64,000 nt of DNA from Mycoemilia scoparia. Lineage: Eukaryota > Kickxellomycota > Kickxellomycetes > Kickxellales > Kickxellaceae. Below are positions 35,524-48,092 of the stretch, one piece after another. The position numbers and the translations under genes are program-made. Positions within the stretch are counted from its first letter, which is position 1; every line of letters begins with the position of its first letter. A model generated the notes under the pieces. That model saw only the letters and a program-made list of their open reading frames with translations. It was not told where the DNA came from and did no database searches. Location: assembly GCA_027575805.1 (NCBI GenBank), contig JANBPU010000018.1, positions 62,001-126,000 of the forward strand, in the 5' to 3' direction.

Positions 35524-36983
35524 ATGAATCCAATATCTGGTGAAGTCGATTACCACGGAAGGGGCCGAGGTGGGTATAGTAGCAACACCATTGCTTCAGA
35601 CAATAGGAATATACAGCAGCAGCAACCCCAGCACCTGCTTAGCCTGATCCAAACGGCATCAAGTGATCTTTCAAACCAGTCGTGTACTCATGGGCTTAGT
35701 ATACTTCGTGGCCTTCGCTCTGGTGGGTCTGTAGATCCACATGTTTATAGAGACTGGCTTATTTTTGAAGAAAGGCTAAAGCAGAACCACCGAAGACTTC
35801 GGCGCAAAAAGCGGAGGTACCTGAGTAAGTACATTCTATCTTTATAATATTACGAGCTGGTTTGAAGAACTATATTAATAACCATGTTCAACAAAATATA
35901 GCCCAAATATTTGTCCTTATAATAATGACGCTGGTTCTTTCCTGGGGATCTTTATTTGCTGTAAGTCATTTAGTAACAAATTCTCGATGCCTTGTAATGG
36001 CAAAGCTACTTCACGTGCCTATTTAATCATATTGACTAACAAATTTATAGAGAGGCCTTTATTGTCTTGCTAGTCGCATTCTTTTATGCGTTTGCTTAGT
36101 AACTATAAACCTCACGATTAACAATCGGAAATTCAAACAGTCCGTAAAGTAAGAAATGGAATCATTAGATTATGTATGTATATATGCCTCACTTTTATAA
36201 ACCGGTGCCAATTTTGATGTATGGTCTTTGCTTCATAGGTTTCTGGATCAATGCAACCGTGTTTTACACCAGTATAATATGAGATTAGAGCCTTTCCCCA
36301 ATGCCTTGGATCAGCAAACCCCAGTGTCAGCTGATATTTCTTCACCAGAGACGTTTAGATCAACACCAGCAGCTGCTACTAGAGATACGTATAGTCAACA
36401 AACAAAATCACCCCAGGATGCTGGTTCCAACTTCTCTTTTGGGTCAAAAAGGGACACCCAGCTATTGTTTTTCCCATCAATCCCTCGATCACTCATATCT
36501 GGCTATTCTGACTTTAAAAAGACCTACTATCGTAAAAGAGAGGCAAGCAAGCGAAAGCAGAGTGTATCACAGCGGCAAAGATCTAGGTCTAGGTCTTTGC
36601 AGGATGGCGCAAAGCCTTCAAAAAAGGCGCAAGATGGCCAGTCTAATTCTATAGTGGAGGATACATCGGTTATGACACCAACATCAGCATCAGCAATTAC
36701 CCTTCAACGACGCTGGCCCACAACAGCCGGTGCAGAAAGTCAAGACAGCACTCCGGCCGTTATCCAAAGAGGTTCTAAGCAGGGTCGACCAGAAAACAAG
36801 CGTATTAGTTTTATAAGCGATACAGAGACAGAAGAAAGTATCACAGATTTGGAATTTACACCTGTCTCATCACAACGACCAAATAGTCCTCTGGGAGAAA
36901 ATAGAGAGAGTAGCTCCGGAAGTTATTTGTATGGAGATAGGAAACCTGGATCTCCTTCAGCATTGAATTGGAAGGAAGAATAA
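35524..36983 (+). CDS. SPO7: Spo7-like regulatory subunit of the Nem1-Spo7 lipin phosphatase
   Basis: Spo7 holds Nem1 at the ER and nuclear envelope. The complex dephosphorylates the phosphatidate phosphatase Pah1. Four exons (35524-35824, 35902-35960, 36051-36148, 36239-36983) give 400 codons. The family pattern is clear: YRDWLIFEERLKQNHRRLRR before two spans, IFVLIIMTLVLSWGSLFA (about residues 102-120) and YCLASRILLCVCLVTINLTI (about 123-143), then KFKQSVKFLDQCNRVLHQYN. The C-terminal 240 residues are a Ser-rich disordered tail, longer than usual, with a basic SRSRSL stretch. The third donor was placed at gtaaga (36149) because only that keeps frame. Confidence 0.8.
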
Positions 36984-37450
36984 TATTATTTTCATTTTCT
37001 TAATAATTATGTATAAGGTCAAGTTTCGCTACTGATCGGCCACACAACGGTTGTGGGTGGGTCCCAGCAAAATATACCACAATTTTGAATAATAATAAAT
37101 TTTAATGGCAAATGTTATGATGCATGTAAAGATATATATTCTTTTTATTATTATTATTATTATTGGCTGCGTTATTGTTATTGTGATTTGATGGTTACTA
37201 ACTATTGACTATTATTATACTTTTTGGCGATAATTTTTGGGAGAGAGGACTTTTATGCTTACTAACTTGTGAAATAAAGTCATAATATACAGGATAAAGC
37301 ATTCATTTTTGTGCTTGTTTTTGAGGCGTGACATTATTTGATAATAAGCTGTGGCAACCCATATGGATCCCATAACGTGATATTGGTTGCTTCTATGCAC
37401 ATTAATACCCTGAAACACGGTAGATGTTCTGTATAAGCATCGACTACATC
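36984..37450. other. Intergenic between SPO7 and dysbindin-like gene
   Basis: This is AT-rich, with an (ATT)n run at 37144-37163. Nothing else was recognised. Confidence 0.55.
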
Positions 37451-39399
37451 ATGTTTAGGAACTTTCTAACGTCGGTAAAGCCAGAGGACAGCAATAATTC
37501 AAACCAAAAAACACTAACGTAAGACGTAACATAAGCAAATAATGATGAACCAAGTATACGTTCAGATATGGCGATGTCTAGAACTAATACTGATAATATG
37601 ATTCTAATGACATAAGGAGTCGTGGTAATATTGGCACAAATGCCCTGAACTTTGTTTATTCCGAGATACAAAAAATAATACCTTATAGCAAAGGACATAC
37701 ACGATTCGTAAATGATGATCATGGCACCGTTGGCACGCAAGCAGATATAATGGTGGCGGAATTGGAGGATGGGTGTAATGATGAGTACTCAAGGTATGTC
37801 TAAGACAGATGTTTACGCTGGTAAAGTACAAGATATGATTAGTTTTCAATATATATTGTCTTGATTTATACTGACCAAATTTAAATTGTAATTCTGTATA
37901 TAGACCAGCATCACGAATATACATTTATGATCCAAAACTTCTGGAACCCTTAAAAATCAGGTAATATTCATTATCATATTTGGATGCGCTCGATATAAAT
38001 TAGACTTAACCATGTTGAATTGCAAATTTCATAAAAAGACTACTAAACATGTACTATATTTTTGTAATAGTTACAAAAATCGATGGGGAAAAATTTGTGA
38101 AATGGATAGGAATAATAGGGATTCGGCAAGGGTAAATGAATATTTTGGATATTGTATTCATACTCTATATATAACGCTGAATAAGATAACCAGAAGCCAA
38201 TCCTGTGCTATTATTAAAATTTCATGTAGTTAATCGACCAAAGATTTTTAAACTGTGAGGATTCTATAAAAGCACAGAGGCATTCGCTAAAAACATTAGT
38301 TAATGGGTTGAGCGATCTAAGGGAGGTGAAATTGCAGGTTGAGTCTGTGTCAAAGGAGATGGGTAAGCTTGATCTTGGCTTATATATTTTCATGGCTCTA
38401 AATCTTACCCCAAGAATCACCTTGTACTAAAAAGTGTGTAAACATTTGTGTATGTAAACTATTAGGTGAGATTGCAGCCATGTTCAGTGATATGGTTGCA
38501 CTCTATGGTGAATTGTCTACAGCTGAATGTGTGAACAAACTCGAGGCTTGGAAGAGAAACATAGACTCGAATATGGAAGCACGCATTTCCAAAAGAAGGT
38601 TAGTATCTTTTCTGCAAAGAATAGTTTTTGAGCCACAACGCTTCTATGTGCAATATTTGACATTTACTGTGCTTCTATTTTTGGTTGATCTCATCTCCGA
38701 TGATGACTCGGCTTTCTAAATATAACCTTGGCTTTATGAGCAGAGAATATTACAAAGAAATGAAATATAAGCTAGAAAATCAATACAAAGAGCTGGAGCA
38801 GCACCACCTGAACACCAAACGCAGTAACGCTGAAGAGGAGTTTCGAAAGAACCTAAAGACATATCGACAGCAAACCCTGGAAAATCCATTCCAAAAATCC
38901 CAACACAGTAGTGGAAATCAGAGTGTACCAAAGTCCAGTACCAAAGGCAAGCAAAGCGACTTTTATGTGTGATTTTCCATTTATGAGCGGGCATTAGTAC
39001 TGGTTCTAAAAAACAGGAACACATTTGTATAAAACAATGTTATAGACAACGGACTTGCTTCGATCAGGTTCTTGGGCCAAGAAGCAGGTGACATGGATGA
39101 CTTCTTTGAGGATTTGGATAGGACGGCAGAGCAGGCTGTGGGGGATCAAAAAGACAAAGCGAATAATTTTCAGGTAGGTGGACCAGACCAAAGGGGCCCC
39201 ATCTGTACGGACACTTTTGGCCTCAACACATAAATGCATGCAAATAAAGCGACCTGTGCTCCAAAACTAACATGCGTAAAAACACTTGATTGTATAGCGC
39301 ACATCCCCCTCAAAGACTTTGAGCCATGATGACGATAGCGAATCTGAGGGCAGAGATACACAGACAGCAGTCATCTTGGCAGATGAAGATTTTGAATAG
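37451..39399 (+). CDS. Dysbindin-like coiled-coil protein (putative BLOC-1 subunit)
   Basis: Nine exons (37451-37518, 37617-37793, 37904-37960, 38071-38131, 38260-38362, 38466-38598, 38744-38946, 39046-39173, 39298-39399) join in phase to 343 codons. Residues 1-115 are unassigned. From about residue 118 the pattern follows dysbindin: YKNRWGKICEMDRNNRDSAR, a helix LKTLVNGLSDLREVKLQVES, a second helix GEIAAMFSDMVALYGELS, then EARISKRREYYKEMKYKLEN and QYKELEQHH, comparable to the ELxxYKxxKxxELExFKAEL helix of animal dysbindin. An acidic DMDDFFEDLD segment and an acidic tail end the protein. Intron 7 uses a GC donor. BLOC-1 tethers endosomal cargo. That role is inferred from motif spacing only. 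Another coiled-coil family remains possible. Confidence 0.5.
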
Positions 39400-40153
39400 C
39401 TTGAAATACGATTTTGTGTTTTAATAGACAAAAACATTTGGTTCTCTTCCTATTTAGTCAACACATAGGGTCAATGGTTTATAAATGGAGTGCATGTTTG
39501 ATAGAGAACGAACAATGAACAAACAGTGGCTAAGATCAGCAGTACAGCCAATAAATGTTTGAATAGGCTGGGACTTGGCTTGGCATTGCCAGTGCGGGAG
39601 GCTGCCATGGCGTGCGTTCTAGATTGGCCATGTGCAAAGTATACTCACGCCCCTTGGATAAAAGCCTATCTTCTCATTAGAAGCTGGGCTTCTGTTGCAT
39701 GTATTTATATCTAAGCCCCGAGGATAGGTAAAAATCTCTTGGCCATGTCGTATACACAGCATGAATCCATGTCTTTGAGCACTTGTGGTATAAGAGTTGA
39801 GGCATTGCTAGGAGAGGAGCGGGCTTTGATGCGGTGTGTGTGGTTTGTGTGCTTTGGTGCAGCTCTTAGTAGACAGGCAGGGATGATTTGCGCAGGTCTG
39901 TGGAGGAATGGCTCGATTGGCTGCGGGAGCATCGCAAAAAAGCGTATGTGGTGCCAAGCCCACAGTGGTCTTTTGCAGCTTTCTTGGCAGTACTTTCTCT
40001 TTATCATCCTTATCCACCTCCCCACTTTCTGATATAACCCAGGAGCTTGCCTTCGCGCTCTGGACGGCCGGCTTTTACCTTATTTCCTCTATTTTTACTA
40101 GCCTGCAAATTGCTTATTTTCAAGGAGCTCCTTCAAGCCGATTACCCAATACA
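39400..40153. other. Intergenic / 5' leader of the PacC gene
   Basis: This holds the probable promoter and leader of PacC. The frame stays open upstream of the chosen ATG to 39908, but that extension has no PacC-like sequence. Nothing else was recognised. Confidence 0.5.
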
Positions 40154-43100
40154 ATGAGGAGTGAAGAAATGCTCTTTTGCAAATGGAAGGGCTGCCATTC
40201 AAAGCCCTTCTCTGACCCCGATACCCTTTACGCACATTTGACACAGGCCCACATTGGTCGGAAGGCCACCGGTAATCTCTGCTTGGACTGTCACTGGGAC
40301 GGTTGCACGACAAAGACGACCAAGCGCGACCACATCACATCGCACCTTCGAGTACACATACCGCTCAAGCCGCACAAGTGCCTGCTATGCGACAAGACGT
40401 TCAAGCGACCCCAGGATCTCAAGAAGCACGAGCGGACCCATCCCACGTCGCCCTCCAGCCAGCAGAACGCTCAGGTCATGGTGGGAGTCACAGCTCCTGG
40501 GCTAGCAGTCAAGCAGAGCCCCTCAGGAAACTACTACCCAAAACCTTATTTCACAAAGTCTTCGCCTATGGATGGGTCTGTACTCCCGCCCTCTCCAGAT
40601 AGCGGCCAGAGCGACGGTGATAGCCGTGTCCCCTCAGGTACTGTAGCTAGGTCCATATTACACACCATCACCACCAGTCACATCAATATTTACTATACAG
40701 ATGCTGCCATATACCAAAAAATCCACCATGGATTTACTCGCCCTCTTGAACCACATTAGAAAGATAGACAATGTGTATATATGGCTGAGACTCTATTATA
40801 TGCTCTCCTTTATACACAAGCAACATAAAATGCTATTGATTCTCTACTCTATAGTTCTAGAAATGCACACTAATGATAAGGCTTTTTGCTAAATAGGTTA
40901 CACATCGCACGCCCCTGCTTATGTGCCAGGTGACCCTAGCTCTATGCGCGCCTATGATCCTACATTCGGAGCAAGTCTGGGGAAGAGGGGCTTGGATGCT
41001 GTCGAAAAGGTCTACAGCACGGCTAGCAAGGCCCAAAGACATGGGACAAGAAACGAGACGGCCCACAACTCAGGTTTGCAATGTTTAGCTTATGCGATTG
41101 ATCTCTCAGAAAGCTGCCGCTGCTCCTCGACTCCACCTTCGCCAACTGGCGAGCCACTTGCCCCTCCTCCCCTCTCTCGACCGCACACACACCCCTCGGC
41201 CTTCCATTCCTCTGCGATTCTCTCGCCCCCTCTAGTGACATCGCCTTCATATACAGCACCCATGCGTGTCCCCTCACCTACCTCCCCCACATCCTCCGCA
41301 ACATCCTACATCTCTCGCGCCTCGCTATCTTCAATCCTATCCTCTCCTCCCCCACCACCGCTGCATCGAAAAACAATTTCATATTCCTCTGACCCAAGGC
41401 ATTACTCCTTTTCAAAAATCTAAAATCCTTTTCCTTTCAAGGCGTCATGGGGGGTGCTGTTAGATCTCTCTCTCTCTCTCTCTCTCTGCTTTACCCTGTT
41501 AATATTACACAACCCAGATTCCCCTTTCGCTTTGTCCTGCACATTATAATTTCACTTTAATTTATTCTTGTGATAAAGTTCAAATTTAGTCTCTATATAC
41601 TCATTTGGCGTTCCACTATCCTATACTAATGGCAGCTTGCTTTTTCTATCTTTCCTCCCTGATTGGTCATGTCAGCTGTGCTAAACTGCTACCTATTTTA
41701 TGTTGTGGCCTCTCCTGATCTCATTTTCAGTGCGACATTACCCAATATATAATTCCACACGTCTGCCCAAGTGCCTATATATATATATACATATACCTAT
41801 TCTTTCCATATATATATACATGTGTGTGTGTACATTGCTCTTTTCTGTCTGTCGTGGGGCTGTGGCTCGTTTTTTGGTTTTTTGTCCCTAAGACATACAA
41901 AATGGTGAATATAATAAAAATGTTTATGTAATCGAGGAGGGAGGAGCTTGTGCGTAGCTTTTTGTTTTGAGATGTTACAAATAGTGTTATGTATCTTTGA
42001 ACATGGATGATACTAATATACGCCATTGTGGCCGTTTTCTATCTCTATAGCCCAAGCTGACATATCACGAATTATTCAGCTCTGCACAACTGATACACTT
42101 GGTGAACTTGACACACTTCCACCATCTTTACAGTCCAGTGATAATATCCTTCAGTTTAACAAGCTTCTTTTGGATCTCTATCCCCAGATATGCTCATCTC
42201 AAGGTGCTTCCACAGCTCCTGCAATGCCTACTACCAATAGTGCCTCTGCTTCATCCGCTTCATCCTCTGCGGCAGTATCACCATCCATGGGCATATCGCA
42301 GTATGGCTTCAACATCGCCATGTTGCAGCAAATACTTTCTGGGCCACTTAGAAATTCTGACCCTTACTTAACCCCTGCTCCTGTCCCTGCTGCTCATAAT
42401 GACATCTCTAATGATTCTGTGGAACTCGAATCGAACAAGGCCTCTTCCAATGCTTATCCTGTACTTCATGGAGACAATGTACCATACCCACTATTCAATA
42501 CGCGGTCTTCGCTTCCCAATGGCCCAGCTTATGTCCCAAGCAGTGGCAACAATGTCAACCAGCCTGCAGTCGATATAACGGCCAAACCAAATGGCGGTGT
42601 TGCAAACGACCCTAATGGCAGAGTTTATGAGCAGCTCCTCACCCAGCTTAGCACAATTACTCACCCGACAACCATTGCAGACATTACTAGTCTAACCCTT
42701 CCACAAAAACCTCGCAATGGGCATGTCAATGTTGGTATGGGTACACATCCCTTGAAAGCTGGGCTGAATGGGGTCGCACCGATCTTTGATAGGCCTATTG
42801 CCAAACCCCACTCTCTTCTGGCTGCTAAAAGCAATAATCCACCGAATAACATGTATCCCACGGTCCCAAGCATTCCATCAGATTTCCCTGCCTCGAATCA
42901 GCAACCTCATCCTCATCATATGATTCAAAGCCAGTATCAGGCTGCTGACCACACCGTACAGCCAGGAGGCAACAATGGGTTTGGATACACTGCAGCCAAG
43001 TCTAATATTATGCGCCAGCAGCTGTATGGGCCAGAGATGCCTGCAACGGCTGATCCCATCGCTATGCAGCGCGCTATACTTTCTCTTCTTCAGGCTCAGC

Positions 43101-44107
43101 ATATGGGTCTGCAAAGGCGTGAGGCGCCCGATAAAGACGAAGGTACCTCTCCAACCGCTTCTGCACTTGAGCTCGAAGACTTACTTGACCCTGACCATAT
43201 AGATAGTGCAGCTAGCTCTTCTGACGAACAAAAAGAGACTCCTAAAGAAGAAGACAAAGATCATAGCGCTGCTTCTCAAGTTCCTAGATCCACCAAAAGT
43301 GTGCTTGATTCTCGTGTGCCAACTAGTGCTGATATTGATGGAAATATCCGTAGCTTCTCGTTTTATACACCACCTCCCAGCGCAAGCGACTATGCCTCTA
43401 GCCCCATTAGCCCATCTACTCGTGACGTTGGTGAGCTATTCGCCGATCTTGAAGAAATTGAGGAGCGTTCTCTAATAATAACCGATCCTCTTATCAGGGA
43501 AATTCAGCCTGTAAAGGCTGCTGACACAGCAAAGGCTTCCACAAGAATCATCCAAACCGCCAGAAGAACACATTACCATCCTGTTTCTTATCTGCAGCAT
43601 GTTCGGGTGGCTCAAAAGCAGATTACTTCTACACGGAATGCATCTTCTAGTACAGCTGCTAACAACTTCAATCCAGATACAGAAACAAATGGACCAGCCA
43701 CTAAATCTAACAAGGAGTCTGCGGCACAGACTCCCAAAGATAACTATGAGGATGGTAGTATCACAGAAACAACACAACTAGTTATTGATAACGAAACGCT
43801 CTACAAGATTTCTATCATGCTTAACAGAGTCAATTCTCTGTTTGTTGAATCATTCCAGTCGAACAACCAGAAAACACAGCCCACATCTACCGATAATGAA
43901 GATGCTGCTAGCGATGATGATCAGACAAGCATTGATGATGAGTTAAACGATCTTTTGGCTGATGATACAGAAAGGTCACCCCTATTTTCCGATATAGCAA
44001 ATGATGGTGATGCCAATGGCGCGACCCAGGACCCGTCAATAAGGTTTAAAGAGCAGGAGCTTTTGAGCCGCTTGTCGAAGCTTAGTATTGGCAGTGGGAA
44101 TCTTTAA
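40154..44107 (+). CDS. PACC: pH-response transcription factor PacC/Rim101
   Basis: PacC is the alkaline-pH regulator, activated by proteolytic removal of its C-terminus. Three exons (40154-40637, 40897-41073, 42051-44107) give 905 codons. Three C2H2 fingers occupy residues about 8-100: FCKWKGC...[26 protein letters not shown] and [20 protein letters not shown]. The first two have the CX4C spacing of PacC. After the first splice come [12 protein letters not shown] and [16 protein letters not shown], the PacC motif normally written KRGYDAVN. The third exon is a long Ser/Asn/Gln-rich region with acidic blocks. The second intron is 977 nt and stays open in frame for 350 nt (see findings). I chose the ATG just before the fingers. 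An upstream ATG at 39908 would add 82 residues. Confidence 0.92.
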
Positions 44108-44694
44108 ATGACAGGCCATACCTCTTTACATTTTATCAATCAATATAAACTATTACCACTGCTACTGCCGCCATCACCACCAATTACATCTTTTCTTACT
44201 GCACATACCTGTTAATGCGTTGTTGGTATTCAGAGCAATATTCGCATCAGTATTTACATCTACATATTTTATTTCAACATCTATTATCGATTTTTCATGT
44301 CCTTTTCACATTCTATGTCTTTTTATTATCCTTCTGTGAACATGAACACAACCCAGTATCATTCTTTTCGAACCTTTATCGATCTATTTAAATAGTAGAG
44401 AACAAGTTTTACACGATAATATCTGTCTTTGAATCAAATAAAAACCATGCCTATTACTATTCTATGGTCATTATAGACTAGGCTATTCAGTTATATCCAA
44501 TATTGCTGCAGATCATTATTACATCTGCAACCGTATATGTATGGGGGCCAGAAAGATATTTAATCCTTGTACAGCACAAAAAGTAACAATTAAAGAAAAT
44601 GGAGTGTATAAAAAGGAAACGTGTGAAGAAACGGTGATTGAGTGGAGAGAGAGAGAGAGAATATTAATAATTTAGCGGATATGAAGAAGGTTGT
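44108..44694. other. Intergenic, convergent (PacC / ceramidase A)
   Basis: This is 3' flanking sequence of two converging genes, AT-rich, with a (GA)n run near 44646-44661. Nothing else is seen. Confidence 0.55.
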
Positions 44695-46572
44695 TTAGAA
44701 AGGTTTTGCTTTACCATTTCTTAAAACGACTCTAGGTACGCCAAGATCGCTGTATTCAAGCATATACTTGTCATTTTCATTCCACAGAGTTATTCTAAGC
44801 AGCGTGATAAATGTAAAGGCATAATGGCAGGCATATCCAGTTAGAACATGCCACCAGCCATGTAATTGCAAAATGCCATCAAGTGGGAACTGAGCGTGGC
44901 GCCTGTACGACCTCAAGTGATGACACAGTATGTTATCCAAGTTCCAAACACAAAATCCGGTAAGGAACATGATGGCTGACCGCGAGAGCAGCTGAATAAG
45001 TTGGCGCTTGACTTCCTTGTCGTACACTTTTCCCATCAGCATGTAGCTTCTGCTGAAACAGAAGATTACAAACGAGGCAAAAACTATCTGGTGGAATACG
45101 GGATTAACAACCCAAAGGTATGCCAGCGTGACAGCGAGGTTGATCAGAAACAGTATTACTGGAAGCTTCATTCCATGTCGGATGTCACGACGAATTTCGA
45201 TCCTACAATGAAATTGGCATAGCAATATTAGTAGAGTTTTTGCTTCAGTTTTCCCGAAATTCAGAAAGTCCAGGTGTTTACATGATCCTCCAAGATCTGA
45301 CCAAAATCACATAAATCGTCACACTTACAAAGCATATGACCCCAGGGTAGCAACGTAAAGCACTACATGTCATAAAGCATTGAGGAATCGCAATAAATGT
45401 TAGTATCGTTCCGGTATATTGCTGTCATGTTATCAAAGTGGTGGGCAAAAGGTGGACCTAATATGGCCAGGGATTTGGCTTGTGATCAAATAAAAGGTAT
45501 GGACATATAACATGTGTCTAAAAGACTCTGTGTGTATGTATGTATGTATGTATATGTCTCATTCATTTCATAGGATGTGTTTTATTTGTTTGATTCAAGG
45601 CCAACTTTTCCGCACGCATTGCTAGATCATGAATAAGCATATATATGCAAATACAACAGTGATCCTTTAAACCGCAGAGTCTCCTCTAAAATGCATGGCT
45701 TATGAGCTGGGTTGCAGGGAATATACTAGTACCCTTTTGGTGGAGAACTTGCCAAATATTTAAAACAAGTTCTAATGATCACTTACTTGGTAGCTCGTCT
45801 AGCAGCTGGGTAGTGTATTTTAGCGTGGCATGGAAACAGAAGCTATAAACACATAGACACAAATGCCATGGAGTTAAACAATTCATGGCGACATTTTATT
45901 GGTTGTGCGAGCCACGAGGACCTTTCTGGGTACATGAGTACTCCAGTGATCAAAAAGAGTAGTCATGCTGCTATAATTCCTCGGCACTTATTCGTCAAGG
46001 AATCGTAGTCAATTATATATGACCAAAGGCATTGATACACATAAGGTACAGGAATTACTTACGATCCAATGCCCACAAGGCCAAATCCAATATGACAGGC
46101 TATCATACGTTTACCATGACCTGACCTGATGCAGCATAAAATCCCAGACAATGCCAAGCCCACTAGTAAATAAGATCAGCCAAGAGGAATGTTAAATCCA
46201 GATCCACTGCTATTGCTACTACTTTTCCTGGGCTGCAAAAGTTACATTACAACATTTGCAAGGAATGTAGCACTAGCACAGTATTGATATTTTGGAAACT
46301 TACTGAAAACAACGTTGGTTACAGTATTCCAGAACTCTGCGATATAGTGACTCTTTGCATAATTTTCTTCACACCAGTCTATGGTCGATGTTCTACCAGG
46401 AAAAAAAGAAATGCGCAACCAATGTGTTAGTAAACAAGCGCCAAATTTGTAAGCCCGTTGCGGAGTGAAGAATCCACAGCCCCAGACAAATTGGACTGGT
46501 GGCTTTACCTTACCTTTTGCCCCAAAAGTAGCTGTTTTCACTACTCACTGAATCAAGTATTATCATGCCCAT
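44695..46572 (-). CDS. YPC1: Alkaline ceramidase A
   Basis: Alkaline ceramidases hydrolyse (dihydro/phyto)ceramide to a sphingoid base and fatty acid in the ER/Golgi. Six exons (44695-45202, 45329-45362, 45787-45842, 46063-46162, 46304-46392, 46514-46572) give 281 codons. The calcium/active-site motifs are intact: YFWGKRTSTIDWCEENY and YIAEFWNTVTN, then GIGSFCFHATLKYTTQLLDE with the catalytic Ser, His and Asp, and LQLHGWWHVLTGYACHYAF with the two zinc-binding His. Seven hydrophobic spans are expected; VILFLINLAVTLAYLWVV and IVFASFVIFCF are visible. The 424-nt intron 4 contains a short family B element. A divergent paralogue lies 2.8 kb away. The symbol follows yeast; substrate preference is unknown. 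Confidence 0.92.
45674..45754. repeat. Short family B element in ceramidase A intron 4
   Basis: It starts gcagagtctcctctaaaatg and ends acccttttggtggagaactt plus gcc. Both terminal repeats are kept but the interior is shortened to 81 bp, like an internally deleted copy. Confidence 0.75.
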
Positions 46573-46613
46573 GGTTTGATTTTATAAAAGAACAAGGAAG
46601 TAGTAGGTACACG

Positions 46614-46616
<3 letters not shown>

Positions 46617-46645
<29 letters not shown>
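46617..46645. repeat. (GA)n microsatellite
   Basis: About 14 GA units lie about 45 bp upstream of the ceramidase A start. Confidence 0.95.
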
Positions 46646-46649
<4 letters not shown>

Positions 46650-47878
46650 AGGGAAGTTTGGTGTATGATTGTGCTTGATGGCGACCAGATGCGATACTTG
46701 CTTAGTGGTTTTTATGTGCAAAAATAAGTACTAGTGTATGCGTGGGCGCTTTCTGAAATGCGTTGGTGTTTGCACGGTATGGAAGGGGAAAGAAGAAGAA
46801 GAAGAACGGGAGAAGGGAGAAAAAGGCACAAACCCGAGACTTGTGCTGCTTATGCAAAGGAAACCAAGGGGGAGAAAGATTAGATGTGTATATATATATA
46901 TATAAATAAAATATAGAGGATAGAAGCGTAACAGTCTATTAGATAAAAGAAATAAAGAAAGCGAGCAAGGGGGACTGGATTAGAAACAAATATATTTGTC
47001 AAGCCAAAATAGCAATGCAGTCTCAGACTTTACAGCGAGTGGGCTGATTGTCTGAATTTTGGTGTGTGATAGTAACACACTCGCATATATCGATCCAAAA
47101 TAGAGAAGAGAGAGAGGTGGGCAGCAGTTGGATGTCTGGCTGGTTGGCACTGAATCTCTAGAAAGTGAAAAACGACTAATTGAAACTGCTACCAAAGAAG
47201 CCTTGACCTGGTTTTATATGTAATGAAACACAGCTAACTGCTCTTTCCAAGACAGTACACACACATGCCATACATCATTTGCAAGCCAATGCACAAGACC
47301 CATGGGTATTCCATATGGCATTCGGTGGTGGTATTGCCTTATTGTTGCTGCTACAAGTAGGACATTTTCTCATGGCCAGGCTGTTGAGGCATCATTGATA
47401 GGGATATCAATGAAGATGCTGCCTCTATTCCAAATGCCCAAAACTCTGATGGATTCTTTTCAGTGGCTCTTCTCTCGAGTGCTTCACGCCAACAGTGCTT
47501 GATCGACATGCTTATCCTGTTTACTGTATTGACTCCACAGGCGCTTCCTTGTAACGGACACATATTTTCCGCTCCAGTTCCGCTGCTTCCGTATCTCCCA
47601 CAAAGCAATAATAGCAGAACCTTATTAATGCAAATGATGCTCATACCCCCTTCCCCTTAACCATCCACCCTGTCAATTCGCTGATACATGATTGCGGCAC
47701 ATGCCCTCATGTCCGAAAGTCTCTGGAAAGATGTTCTAAAACACGGCGTCTGGAGCTATGCGTGGCTATCTACCATTGCCACATGTACTAAGCATGCCCC
47801 TTTGATATCGATGATCCTATATTTTCTGACCTCCAAGACAACAACCAAGATTGTCACATCCCCATCTTCTGCCTAAAT

Positions 47879-48092
47879 GGCAGAGTAGTAGTTTCCTCTA
47901 AAAGGGTACTAGCATATTCCCTTGGATACTGACCAATCATCACTGAGACTCCAGCTAAAGTGTATATGGCTTATGGGCTGATTTGCAGGGAAAGTACTAT
48001 GAGGGTATCAGTCTGTTCCTAAGAGTTTCTCAATGCTTAATCATCGGGTATACGCCTGTTCCCCTTTGGTAGAGAACTTACCAAATAGTGCG
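47879..48092. repeat. Family B MITE-like element (longest copy)
   Basis: It starts ggcagagtagtagtttcctc with taaaagggtac and ends ttcccctttggtagagaact plus taccaaata. At about 214 bp it exceeds other copies because about 35 bp are duplicated or inserted near its right end, where the gtctgttcc / gcctgttcc block occurs twice. Confidence 0.8.

Noticed and set aside
39908..40153. Upstream extension of PacC by 82 codons
   Set aside because: The frame is open, but the sequence has no PacC-like content and a better start lies just before the first zinc finger. Not fully excluded.
47302..47876. Several 60-100 codon frames on both strands
   Set aside because: They overlap one another in conflicting frames and have no recognisable content.
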